Positions 35,712 through 42,977 of a DNA stretch of 64,000 bases are shown here, in pieces. Position 1 is the stretch's first letter; every line of letters begins with the position of its first letter. Source of the stretch: DASZIT01 sp036489495 (GTDB taxonomy: Bacteria > Actinomycetota > Acidimicrobiia > Acidimicrobiales > RAAP-2); assembly GCA_036489495.1 (NCBI GenBank), contig DASXFR010000041.1, forward strand, positions 12,202 through 76,201, written 5' to 3'. The translations under genes and the position numbers were made by a program. The notes under the pieces were generated by a model, which saw only the letters and a program-made list of their open reading frames with translations, did no database searches and was not told where the DNA came from.

Positions 35712-36176
35712 ATGGGAAAACTGGCACCCGGCGACCGAGCCCCGGCGTTTACCCTGCCGGACCAGGGCGGCAAGAAGGTCTCGCTGAAGGACTTCGCCGG
35801 CCAGCAGGTGGTCATCTACTTCTACCCGCGGGACGACACCCCGGGCTGCACCAAAGAGGCCTGCCAGTTCAACGACAACCTCCACGCCTTCTCCCGGGCC
35901 GGCGTCCCCGTCCTCGGCATCTCCGCCGACTCCGCCGAGAAGCACCAGAAGTTCCGGGCCAAGTACGGGCTGACCTTCCCGCTGCTCACCGACGCCGACC
36001 ATAAGGTGGGCGAGAAGTACGGGGCCTGGGGCGAGAAGACCCTGTACGGCAAGAAGACCATCGGGGTGATCCGGTCGACGTTCCTCATCGGGGCCAACGG
36101 GAAGATCGAACGTCCGTGGTACAGCGTGAAGGCCGATGGCCACGCGGCCAAGGTGCTGGCCGAGATCCAGGGCTGA
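35712..36176 (+). CDS. bcp: thiol peroxidase Bcp/PrxQ
   Basis: A 154-residue peroxiredoxin reducing hydroperoxides with thioredoxin. DDTPGCTKEACQF holds the peroxidatic and resolving cysteines five apart; GISADSAEKHQKFRAKYGLTFPLL and GVIRSTFLIGANGKI follow the Bcp consensus closely. GAGAGGA precedes the start. It diverges from thiC and converges with mutM. A second, more divergent member is at 23585. Confidence 0.94.
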   Translation: MGKLAPGDRAPAFTLPDQGGKKVSLKDFAGQQVVIYFYPRDDTPGCTKEACQFNDNLHAFSRAGVPVLGISADSAEKHQKFRAKYGLTFPLLTDADHKVGEKYGAWGEKTLYGKKTIGVIRSTFLIGANGKIERPWYSVKADGHAAKVLAEIQG

Positions 36177-36191
36177 CCCCGGCGCCGGGGT

Positions 36192-36974
36192 TCAGTGCTG
36201 GTGAGCCGGGCACCAGTAGGTGGTGCGGCCCCCGATGGTGGCGCGTTTGAGCTCGGTTCCGTCCTTCGGGCATCGGCCGCCCGGGTGGCGCTGGTCCATC
36301 AGGTCGCCGAGGTGGGAACCGCCGCGTGTGATGAGCAACCCCAGCGCCCGGACCATCCCGGAGTGGAGCCGGCGGACCTCGGCCGGCGTCAGCGACCCGG
36401 AGGGGCGCTCCGGGGAGAGGCTGGTTCGCCACAACAGCTCGTCGGCGATGAGGTTCCCGATGCCCGCCACCTTGGACTGGTCGAGCAACCGGGCCTTCAG
36501 CGGGGCCGCCGATCCCTTGAGGGCGGCGGCCAGTTGCGCCCGGGTGATGGACAGCGCATCGGGGCCCAGGTGGTCGAGGGTCGGGTCGATGAGGACACCG
36601 CCGAGCCGCCTCGGGTCCTGCACCTCGAGGCTGCCCCCGTCTTCGAAGCCGAGGGAGAACCGGTCCCACTCCCGGTTGACCCGCCGGGGGGTGTACAGCA
36701 GGTGCTCGATGCTCGACGCCCCGTCGACGAACAGGGTGCCGGTCATGCCGAACCGGATGCCCACCACCGGGCCTCCGTCGGTGTCGAGCAGGAGGAGCTT
36801 GCCGATGCGGCGGGCGGCGGTGAACCGGTGCCCGACCAACAGGCGGCGCAGCATCGTCTGGGTGGCCCCGTTCTTCAGGTACCAGCCGTCCGGCGCCTTC
36901 AGCGACCGGATGGTCCGACCCACCGCGGTTTCGGCCAGCCGGCGGTAGGACTCGATTTCGGGGAGCTCGGGCAC
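36192..36974 (-). CDS. mutM: Fpg/Nei-type DNA glycosylase-AP lyase (MutM-like) with altered zinc finger
   Basis: Removes oxidised bases from DNA. After the initiator residue the protein starts PELPEIE, so Pro2 is the Schiff-base nucleophile and Glu3 the catalytic acid. RRIGKLLLL holds the conserved lysine, QDPRRLGG follows, and SKVAGIGNLIADELLWRTSLSP is the helix-two-turn-helix. The C-terminal finger is unusual: CPKDG and CPAHQH replace the normal CxxC pairs, so two of four zinc cysteines are missing. The GTG at 36974, with TACCCT 6 bases upstream, gives 260 residues. Nei-type specificity cannot be excluded. Confidence 0.88.
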   Translation of the reverse strand: MPELPEIESYRRLAETAVGRTIRSLKAPDGWYLKNGATQTMLRRLLVGHRFTAARRIGKLLLLDTDGGPVVGIRFGMTGTLFVDGASSIEHLLYTPRRVNREWDRFSLGFEDGGSLEVQDPRRLGGVLIDPTLDHLGPDALSITRAQLAAALKGSAAPLKARLLDQSKVAGIGNLIADELLWRTSLSPERPSGSLTPAEVRRLHSGMVRALGLLITRGGSHLGDLMDQRHPGGRCPKDGTELKRATIGGRTTYWCPAHQH

Positions 36975-36980
36975 CGACCG

Positions 36981-36986
36981 AGGGTA
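36981..36986 (-). promoter_or_regulatory. -10 hexamer TACCCT of the mutM-like gene
   Basis: TACCCT lies 6 bases before the GTG start, in the divergent gap shared with mscR. No Shine-Dalgarno is present. Confidence 0.45.
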
Positions 36987-37068
36987 GCCAGTTCCCGGTG
37001 AGCCCAACCCCCGAGCCGATCGATCCCAGACCCTAAAGTGGAATCGAGCAGCGACGGGAGAGGAACCG

Positions 37069-38160
37069 ATGCAGATGCAAGTGCGCGGGGTGGTGGCCGG
37101 GGCCAAGGGCAAGCCGGTGTCGCTCGAGGCCATCGTGGTCCCCGAACCCGGCCCGGGCGAGGCCCGGGTCCGGGTCCAGGCCTGCGGGGTGTGCCACACC
37201 GACCTCCACTACCGCGAAGGCGGGATCAACGACGACTTCCCCTTCCTGCTCGGCCATGAGGCAGCCGGCATCGTCGAGGCCGTCGGTGACGACGTCGCCA
37301 CCGTCTCGCCCGGCGACTTCGTGGTCCTCAACTGGCGGGCGGTCTGCGGCCAGTGCCGGGCCTGCCTCCGGGGGCGTCCCTGGTACTGCTTCGCCACCCA
37401 CAACGCCGCCCAGAAGATGACGTTGGCCGACGGGATGCCGTTGACGCCGGCGCTCGGCATCGGCGCCTTCGCGGAGATGACCCTGGTGGCCGCCGGACAG
37501 TGCACCCCGGTCGATCGGCGGGCCCGACCCGAGGCGGTCGGTCTGCTGGGATGCGGGGTCATGGCCGGACTCGGGGCGGCCCTGTTCACCGGCGACGTCG
37601 GCCCCGGCGATTCGGTGGCCGTCTTCGGCTGCGGTGGGGTGGGCTGTGCGGCGGTGGCCGGCGCCCGACTGGCCGGGGCGACCACGGTGATCGCCGTCGA
37701 CCTCGACCCCGGCAAGCTCGAGCTGGCCCGCAGTTTCGGGGCCACCCACGTCGTCAACGCCGCCGCCGACGATCCGGTGGAGGCCATCCGGGCGCTGAAC
37801 GGCGGCAACGGCGCCGATGTCTGCATCGAGGCGGTCGGGAACCCGAAGGTGATGGAGCAGGCGTTCTATGCCCGGGACCTGGCCGGCACCCTGGTTCAGG
37901 TGGGGGTCCCGACCCCGGCCATGCGCATCGACCTGCCGATGATCGACTTCTTCGGCCGCGGGGGCCAGCTGAAGCCGAGTTGGTACGGCGACTGCCTCCC
38001 GTCCCGGGACTTCCCGATGCTGGTCGACCTCTATCTCCAGGGCCGCCTCGACCTCGATCGCTTCGTGTCGGAGACCATCGGCCTCGAAGACGTCGAAGAG
38101 GCCTTCCACCGGATGGAGCGAGGTGAGGTGCTCCGCTCGGTGGTCACCCTGCCGGCGTGA
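37069..38160 (+). CDS. mscR: S-(hydroxymethyl)mycothiol dehydrogenase
   Basis: A zinc, NAD-dependent class III-type alcohol dehydrogenase that oxidises the formaldehyde-mycothiol adduct (and reduces S-nitrosomycothiol). ACGVCHTDLHYREGGINDDFPFLLGHEAAGI holds catalytic zinc ligands; CGQCRACLRGRPWYC is the structural zinc site; FGCGGVGCAAVAGA binds NAD. From memory it follows the M. tuberculosis Rv2259 sequence closely throughout. AGAGGAA precedes the ATG and TAAAGT (37034-37039) may be its -10. It indicates that the organism makes mycothiol. The next gene overlaps by 4 bases. Confidence 0.92.
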   Translation: MQMQVRGVVAGAKGKPVSLEAIVVPEPGPGEARVRVQACGVCHTDLHYREGGINDDFPFLLGHEAAGIVEAVGDDVATVSPGDFVVLNWRAVCGQCRACLRGRPWYCFATHNAAQKMTLADGMPLTPALGIGAFAEMTLVAAGQCTPVDRRARPEAVGLLGCGVMAGLGAALFTGDVGPGDSVAVFGCGGVGCAAVAGARLAGATTVIAVDLDPGKLELARSFGATHVVNAAADDPVEAIRALNGGNGADVCIEAVGNPKVMEQAFYARDLAGTLVQVGVPTPAMRIDLPMIDFFGRGGQLKPSWYGDCLPSRDFPMLVDLYLQGRLDLDRFVSETIGLEDVEEAFHRMERGEVLRSVVTLPA

Positions 38161-38732
38161 CTCGAGGTCGCCGCCGGGTCTCCCGGCCCCTGTCGCTGGT
38201 GGCCGTGGCCGGTACCGCCGCCCATCACAGCTTCGAGCTCGGCAACGGGGTCGGCCTGGTCTGGCAGCCCGAGCTCGGGCTCGGCGGGGCCGGAGCGCTC
38301 TGGGTGGTCCAGTTGGGGCTGTGGTCGTGGATGGCCGCCCGGGGCGGCAAGCGGTGGGACCCGGTGCTGGCCATGCTGGCCGGATCCGGGATGGCCGGGG
38401 TCGTCGTCCACTTCACCCTCTGGCCCTGGAAGCGGAACCGGTTCGGGATCCCGGTGCTCACCGAGGCCGAGGGGTTGCCGGCTTCTCGACTGCCGGCCTA
38501 CAACACCATCCTCGGAGTCTGGGGTCTGGCGTCGGCCCTCTCGGTGCTGGAGCTCTCCCCCTCCCGCCGCCGCTGGGCCCTGTTCGGACTCGCGGCGCTC
38601 CCGGTCCTCCGCCTGTCGGCCCGTCACCACTTCAAGTGGGCCGTCGTCCAGTCGGAACAGAATCCGGCCTGGTGGAACCGGGGCTTTCGCTCCGGGGTGC
38701 CCACCCCGACACCGACCTCGACCGGCGGATAG
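38157..38732 (+). CDS. unknown membrane protein coupled to mscR
   Basis: A 191-residue protein I do not recognise, starting with GTG inside the mscR stop (GTGA). It has about four hydrophobic segments (near residues 10-30, 42-60, 70-90 and 115-155), a conserved-looking HHSFELGNGVGLVWQPE block near the N-terminus, and a Pro/Thr tail. The translational overlap suggests it is made together with MscR, but no function in formaldehyde metabolism can be read from the sequence. Confidence 0.7.
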   Translation: MTRGRRRVSRPLSLVAVAGTAAHHSFELGNGVGLVWQPELGLGGAGALWVVQLGLWSWMAARGGKRWDPVLAMLAGSGMAGVVVHFTLWPWKRNRFGIPVLTEAEGLPASRLPAYNTILGVWGLASALSVLELSPSRRRWALFGLAALPVLRLSARHHFKWAVVQSEQNPAWWNRGFRSGVPTPTPTSTGG

Positions 38733-38772
38733 CCGCCCGCCGGGCCAATTCCACCCAAACGATGACCGTCGC

Positions 38773-38778
38773 TAGGGT
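38773..38778 (+). promoter_or_regulatory. -10 hexamer TAGGGT
   Basis: TAGGGT is separated by 6 bases from the ATG of the FrhB-like gene, without a Shine-Dalgarno, as expected for a leaderless mRNA. Confidence 0.5.
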
Positions 38779-38784
38779 GGGCGG

Positions 38785-39909
38785 ATGCCTCCCGAAAAGC
38801 CGCAGTGGTTGGAACTCTACCAAGAGGTGGTGACCTCCGGGCTGTGCACGGGATGCGCCGGCTGCATCGTCGCCTGCCCGTACGACGTCCTCTCCTATGA
38901 CGACACCGGTGGCAAGTACAAGCCGTTCCACATCGACGCCGACGGCGGTCCGGAAAACTGCACCCACGGCATCAAGGGCTGCACCATGTGCACCCGGGCC
39001 TGCCCGCGGTTCCGGCTGTGGGAGCCGGAGATCGACAACCACCTGTTCGGTCGGGAGCGGACCGCCGAGGAAGTCGCCGGAGTCTCCTCCGACATCCTCC
39101 TGGTGCGGGCCACCGATCCCGACGTCCTCGAGGTGGGCCAGGACGGGGGGCTGGTGTCGGCGTTGCTCATCTGGGCGCTGGAGCACGACGTGATCGACGC
39201 CGCCCTGGTCTCCTACCTCGAAGGCGACGGGTCGACCTGGAAGGCGGTGCCCGGGGTGGCCACCACCCGGGAGGAGGTGCTGGCGGCGGCCGGGTCCCGC
39301 TACACCTATTCGGCCAACCCGCTGGCCTACCCCCAAGCCATCGAGGCCGGGGCCGAACGCATCGCCCTGGTCGGCATGGGCTGCCAGGCCTCGGCGCCGC
39401 CGGTCATGCAGGCGAGGAAGGCCGGCAAGATCGCCCGGCGGCTCTCCCTGTCGATCGGCCTGCTCTGCTCGAAGACCTTCGACGATGCCATCTTCCCCGA
39501 GCTGTTCGAGGCCAGGTACGGCATCGCCCGGGCCGACATCACCAAGATGAACATCAAGGGGGTGTTCCAGGTGTGGACCCGGGACGGCGCCTTCCATGAG
39601 ATCCCGCTGAAGGAGGCGCACGCCTGGACCCGCGAGGGGTGCAAGTCGTGCCCCGACTTCGCCGCCGAGCACGCCGACATCTCCACCGGGGGCATCGGTG
39701 CCTTCAACGACTGGACGCTGACCTTGGTCCGCACCGAAAAGGGCCGCGACCTCCTCAACGGGATGATCGCCGACGGCGCCGTCGAGACCCGGCCGGGTGA
39801 CGACGACCCCGGGGCCATCGCCCTGCTGCAACGGTTGGCCCGGGTCAGCCGCAAGCGGTGGCCGCAGACGGCGGTCGACATGCCCCGCCGGCTCCCCGAC
39901 CCGGTCTGA
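38785..39909 (+). CDS. FrhB/FdhB-family F420-type iron-sulfur flavoprotein
   Basis: A 374-residue protein of the coenzyme F420 hydrogenase/dehydrogenase beta-subunit family. Two [4Fe-4S] motifs lie near the N-terminus: Cys21, 24, 27, 31 and Cys59/66, 69, 73, each ending in CP. The central part (QDGGLVSALLIWALEHDVIDAALVS and ALVGMGCQASAPPVM) is the FrhB_FdhB flavin/F420 domain, and EGCKSCPDFAAEHADISTGGIG is the C-terminal cysteine motif. It probably moves electrons between F420H2 and an acceptor; relatives include F420-dependent sulfite or glutamate-synthase subunits. No partner subunit is nearby. Confidence 0.85.
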   Translation: MPPEKPQWLELYQEVVTSGLCTGCAGCIVACPYDVLSYDDTGGKYKPFHIDADGGPENCTHGIKGCTMCTRACPRFRLWEPEIDNHLFGRERTAEEVAGVSSDILLVRATDPDVLEVGQDGGLVSALLIWALEHDVIDAALVSYLEGDGSTWKAVPGVATTREEVLAAAGSRYTYSANPLAYPQAIEAGAERIALVGMGCQASAPPVMQARKAGKIARRLSLSIGLLCSKTFDDAIFPELFEARYGIARADITKMNIKGVFQVWTRDGAFHEIPLKEAHAWTREGCKSCPDFAAEHADISTGGIGAFNDWTLTLVRTEKGRDLLNGMIADGAVETRPGDDDPGAIALLQRLARVSRKRWPQTAVDMPRRLPDPV

Positions 39910-39959
39910 ACTGGGTCGAACGCCGCCGTCACAGCGGTTGGCCGCCAGCCCGGACAGAG

Positions 39960-39965
39960 TACGGT
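39960..39965 (+). promoter_or_regulatory. -10 hexamer TACGGT
   Basis: TACGGT lies 8 bases before the GTG start of the phosphomutase-like gene, the first of the three-gene unit. No Shine-Dalgarno is visible. Confidence 0.4.
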
Positions 39966-39973
39966 TGACGAGC

Positions 39974-40636
39974 GTGCCCAGCCGACGGACCACCCCTCCC
40001 CGACCGACGGTGGTCCTTTTGGTCCGTCACGGAACCACACCGACCACCGGGAAGGTTCTTCCTGGTCGGGCCCCTGATCTCCATCTCTCTGACCAGGGCG
40101 TGGCCCAAGCCGAGCAGGTGGCTGAGCGGATCGGCGAGTTGGCGGGAGCGGAGAAACGAACCCCGGCGGCCGTCTACGCCTCCCCCCTGGAACGCACCTT
40201 CGAGACGGCCCGGCCCATCGCCCGGAAGCTGGGGCTCCGGGTCCGCTCGGACCGGGGGCTGCTCGAGTGCGACTTCGGCCAGTGGACGGGTGCCCAGCTG
40301 AAGGCGCTGGCCAAGAAGCCCGAGTGGACCCAGGTCCAACGCTGGCCGAGCGGGTTCCGGTTCCCCGGCGGGGAGTCGTTCTTGGAGATGCAGGCCCGCA
40401 TCACCTCGACCATCGCCCGGCTGGTCCATGTCCACCCGGGGGAGACCATCGTGGCGGTGTCGCACGCCGATCCGATCAAGGCGGCGGTGGCGGCGGCGGC
40501 CGGCACCCATCTCGACCAGTTCCAACGCCTGGTGGTGTCCCCGTGCTCGGTGAGCGCCCTGGCCTACGGCGAAGGCGGCCCCCACGTGCTCTGCGTCAAC
40601 ACCACCGCGTCGTTGTCCGGACTCGCGCTGTCATGA
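39974..40636 (+). CDS. histidine phosphatase/phosphomutase-like protein (MSMEG_4193 type)
   Basis: A 220-residue enzyme of the phosphoglycerate-mutase superfamily. LLVRHGTTP contains the phospho-accepting histidine, SPLERTFETARPIA and LLECDFGQWTG carry the partner Arg and Glu, and VAVSHADPIKAA the second histidine. It begins a unit with DUF3090 and SCO1664-family genes, a set that I recall next to mshC in mycobacteria (Rv2135c-Rv2134c-Rv2133c). The substrate is unknown. The start is GTG at 39974; TTG at 39965 is an alternative. Confidence 0.85.
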   Translation: MPSRRTTPPRPTVVLLVRHGTTPTTGKVLPGRAPDLHLSDQGVAQAEQVAERIGELAGAEKRTPAAVYASPLERTFETARPIARKLGLRVRSDRGLLECDFGQWTGAQLKALAKKPEWTQVQRWPSGFRFPGGESFLEMQARITSTIARLVHVHPGETIVAVSHADPIKAAVAAAAGTHLDQFQRLVVSPCSVSALAYGEGGPHVLCVNTTASLSGLALS

Positions 40637-41130
40637 GCGACGGCTACGACCTCTCGGATCTGGAGCGCTTCACGGTGGGGACCGTCGGGCCGGTGGGCCA
40701 GCGCCTGTTTCTGATCCAGTGCCGCCAGGGACCGCTGTTGCTCACCTTGAAGATCGAAAAGCAGCAGGTGTCGGTATTGGCCGATTACCTCGCGCAGATC
40801 GTCAAGGACCAGGAGCGCCCCGAGCACCTCCCCGAGGACCTCTCGCTGGAGGAGCCGTCGGAACCGGCGTGGGCGATCGGAACCCTGGGTGTCTCCTACG
40901 ACAACGCCGACGACCGGATCATCATCGTCATCGAGGAACTGGTGCCCGAGGACGAGAGCGGCGCGATTGCCCGCCTGTCGGTCACCCGCGAGCAGGCGGC
41001 CGCCTTCGCCATCCAGGCCACTAGCTTGGTGAGCTCCGGACGCCCGCCGTGCCCGCTGTGCGGGTCACCCCTCGACCCTTCCGGACACGAATGCCCACGG
41101 ACAAACGGCCACCGACCTCCGACGACCTGA
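40633..41130 (+). CDS. DUF3090 family protein with C-terminal zinc ribbon
   Basis: A 165-residue protein of unknown function. The core is a beta-rich domain (FTVGTVGPVGQRLFLIQCRQGPLL, then WAIGTLGVSYDNADDRIIIVIEEL). The C-terminus has CPLCGSPLDPSGHECPR, a small zinc-ribbon-like knuckle. The ATG overlaps the phosphomutase stop by 4 bases (ATGA), and the next gene overlaps its end by 40 bases, so the three are strictly coupled. The family is restricted mainly to actinobacteria as far as I recall. Confidence 0.85.
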   Translation: MSDGYDLSDLERFTVGTVGPVGQRLFLIQCRQGPLLLTLKIEKQQVSVLADYLAQIVKDQERPEHLPEDLSLEEPSEPAWAIGTLGVSYDNADDRIIIVIEELVPEDESGAIARLSVTREQAAAFAIQATSLVSSGRPPCPLCGSPLDPSGHECPRTNGHRPPTT

Positions 41131-41852
41131 CCGGCTGGAAACCCGATGTCGGCCCCAGCCTCGGGGACGCCCTCGTCGAGTTGGCCACGTCCGAGCTCAC
41201 CGTCGAAGGCCGGCTTCCCTGGAGTTCCAACCTGACCTTCCTGGTCACGGTGGGCGGTGGGCCGCTGCGGGCGGTCTACAAGCCGGGGGAGGGGGAACGA
41301 ACCCTCTGGGACTTCCCCGGCGGGCTCTACCGGCGGGAGGTGGCCGCCTATGCGCTCTCCGAGGCACTCGGCTGGGGGGTGGTGCCCCCCACCGTGGCGG
41401 TGGACGACGGTCCCTTCGGCGCCGGGTCGGTGCAGCTGTTCGTCGACGCCGACTACGAGCAGCACTACTTCACCCTCTACGAGGGTGGCGGCTTCGACGA
41501 TCAGCTCCGGGCCATCTGCGCCTTCGACGTGGTGGCCAACAACGCCGACCGCAAGAGCGGGCACGTGCTCACCGGCGGCGACGGCCATCTCTGGGGCATC
41601 GACCACGGGCTGTGCTTCCACTCCGAACCCAAGCTCCGCACGGTGATGTGGGACTACGCCGGAGACGATCTGCCCGAGGCGTGCCTGGCCGATCTCGAAG
41701 GGCTGGCGCTCGGCGTGCCCGATGAGGTGGCCCGCCACCTCACCCGGCCGGAACGGGATGACCTGAAAGCCCGCATCCAGGCCCTGTTGGACACCCGGAC
41801 CTATCCCGAGCCCGAGGGCGACCGCCACCCCTATCCCTGGCCGCTCGTCTAG
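41091..41852 (+). CDS. SCO1664-family PI-kinase-like protein
   Basis: A 253-residue protein resembling the PI3/4-kinase fold. NLTFLVTVGGGPLRAVYKPGEGER looks like the nucleotide loop and lysine, CAFDVVANNADRKSGHVL the catalytic loop and LWGIDHGLCFH the metal-binding segment. Whether it phosphorylates a protein, a lipid or nothing is unknown. It starts with ATG inside the DUF3090 gene. Its stop codon shares CTAG with the stop of the convergent SGNH gene. Confidence 0.83.
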   Translation: MPTDKRPPTSDDLTGWKPDVGPSLGDALVELATSELTVEGRLPWSSNLTFLVTVGGGPLRAVYKPGEGERTLWDFPGGLYRREVAAYALSEALGWGVVPPTVAVDDGPFGAGSVQLFVDADYEQHYFTLYEGGGFDDQLRAICAFDVVANNADRKSGHVLTGGDGHLWGIDHGLCFHSEPKLRTVMWDYAGDDLPEACLADLEGLALGVPDEVARHLTRPERDDLKARIQALLDTRTYPEPEGDRHPYPWPLV

Positions 41853-42976
41853 AGGCCGATCTTCAGGGTGGAGCGCATGGAGTTCATGACCGCCTGGGAC
41901 AGGACCTCCCCGCCGTCCGGGGTCAGGTGGATCCCGTCGGGGGTCCGGATGTTGATCTCGGAGCCGGCGCCGTTGGTCAGATAGGCGGTGTAATTGCCCT
42001 GGCCGTTGCCGAGGATGGTGCGGGAGTTGAGGAACGTCACCCCCGTCGGGCGGGAGGCGGCCTGGGCCTGGACCAGCCCGTTGATCTGGTTCATCTGCCC
42101 GTCGAGTTGGGCCCCGGCCATCGGTGGCATGCCCACCCACAACAGGTGGGCTCCGGCATTGGTGGCGATGTCCATGAAGGCTCCGACCCGAAGGGAGTAG
42201 GCGACGTTCCAGGCATCGGTGCCGTAGGCCACCGCCGTCCCGTTGACCACCAGGCTCTGGGGGTCGTTGGCCCCCATCATCACCACCACCAGCTGGGGAT
42301 GGTGGATGGCCATGTCGGCCTGGAGCTCGGCCGGCCAATTGAAGTAGTCGGGTCGGGACAACCCGGTGTCGATCTTGCCGTCCAGGGTCGAGGTCACCAC
42401 CCCGGTGCTGATCAGATCGTTGGTCAGGGGCTGACCCAGATCGATGCCGATCGAGTCACCGATCACCACCACCCGGAGGGGGTTGGCAGCGGTCGGATGC
42501 TGGGGAAGCGGCGGCAGCGTGGTCGGCGTCGGGGTGGTGGTGGCCGACGGACTGATGGGGATGGTGGTACCGGTCGGGGTGGGCTTGCGGATGGGCGGAG
42601 GGGTGGCGACCGACAACGCCGGGCCGCCCCCCACCGACCGACCCATGATGTCGTCGGCCCAACTCACCACGTGTGAAAGCCCGGTCCCCCGGCTGAAGGC
42701 GGCGATCGGGCCGACCAGATCCAACGACACGGTGCGTCGGCTGCCGAGCGGTGAGTATTGGGCCGACTTCTGGAGGCTCGGGGCGTCGAGGACCAGCCAC
42801 ACGGCAAAACAGATGAGCCCGATGTAGAGGACGCGGGTCCAAGGCAGGACCTGACGGGGGCCGGCCGGCACCTCCCGGTCGACGGTGCCGGATCCATTGG
42901 TGTCGCTGGGCTCGGGGGTCGAGGCTCGTGGCTCCGCTGGAGACGTCGACGGGACGGTGTCGGGGAGGGTCTTCAC
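41849..42976 (-). CDS. membrane-anchored SGNH/GDSL hydrolase (DUF459-like)
   Basis: A 375-residue protein with a disordered N-terminus, one transmembrane helix at about residues 49-65, a Pro/Thr-rich linker (to about 165) and an extracytoplasmic SGNH domain. VVIGDSIGIDL carries the nucleophilic serine, MMGANDPQ the block III Asn, and DGIHLTPDG the catalytic Asp-His pair. It follows the MBOAT gene with a one-base gap. Such pairs move acyl groups from the cytoplasm to exopolysaccharide or cell-wall glycans. Confidence 0.87.
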   Translation of the reverse strand: MKTLPDTVPSTSPAEPRASTPEPSDTNGSGTVDREVPAGPRQVLPWTRVLYIGLICFAVWLVLDAPSLQKSAQYSPLGSRRTVSLDLVGPIAAFSRGTGLSHVVSWADDIMGRSVGGGPALSVATPPPIRKPTPTGTTIPISPSATTTPTPTTLPPLPQHPTAANPLRVVVIGDSIGIDLGQPLTNDLISTGVVTSTLDGKIDTGLSRPDYFNWPAELQADMAIHHPQLVVVMMGANDPQSLVVNGTAVAYGTDAWNVAYSLRVGAFMDIATNAGAHLLWVGMPPMAGAQLDGQMNQINGLVQAQAASRPTGVTFLNSRTILGNGQGNYTAYLTNGAGSEINIRTPDGIHLTPDGGEVLSQAVMNSMRSTLKIGL

Positions 42977-42977
42977 G

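Noticed and set aside
41849..41852. Gene fusion or frameshift between SCO1664 and SGNH genes
   Set aside because: The genes are convergent and simply share CTAG at their stop codons.
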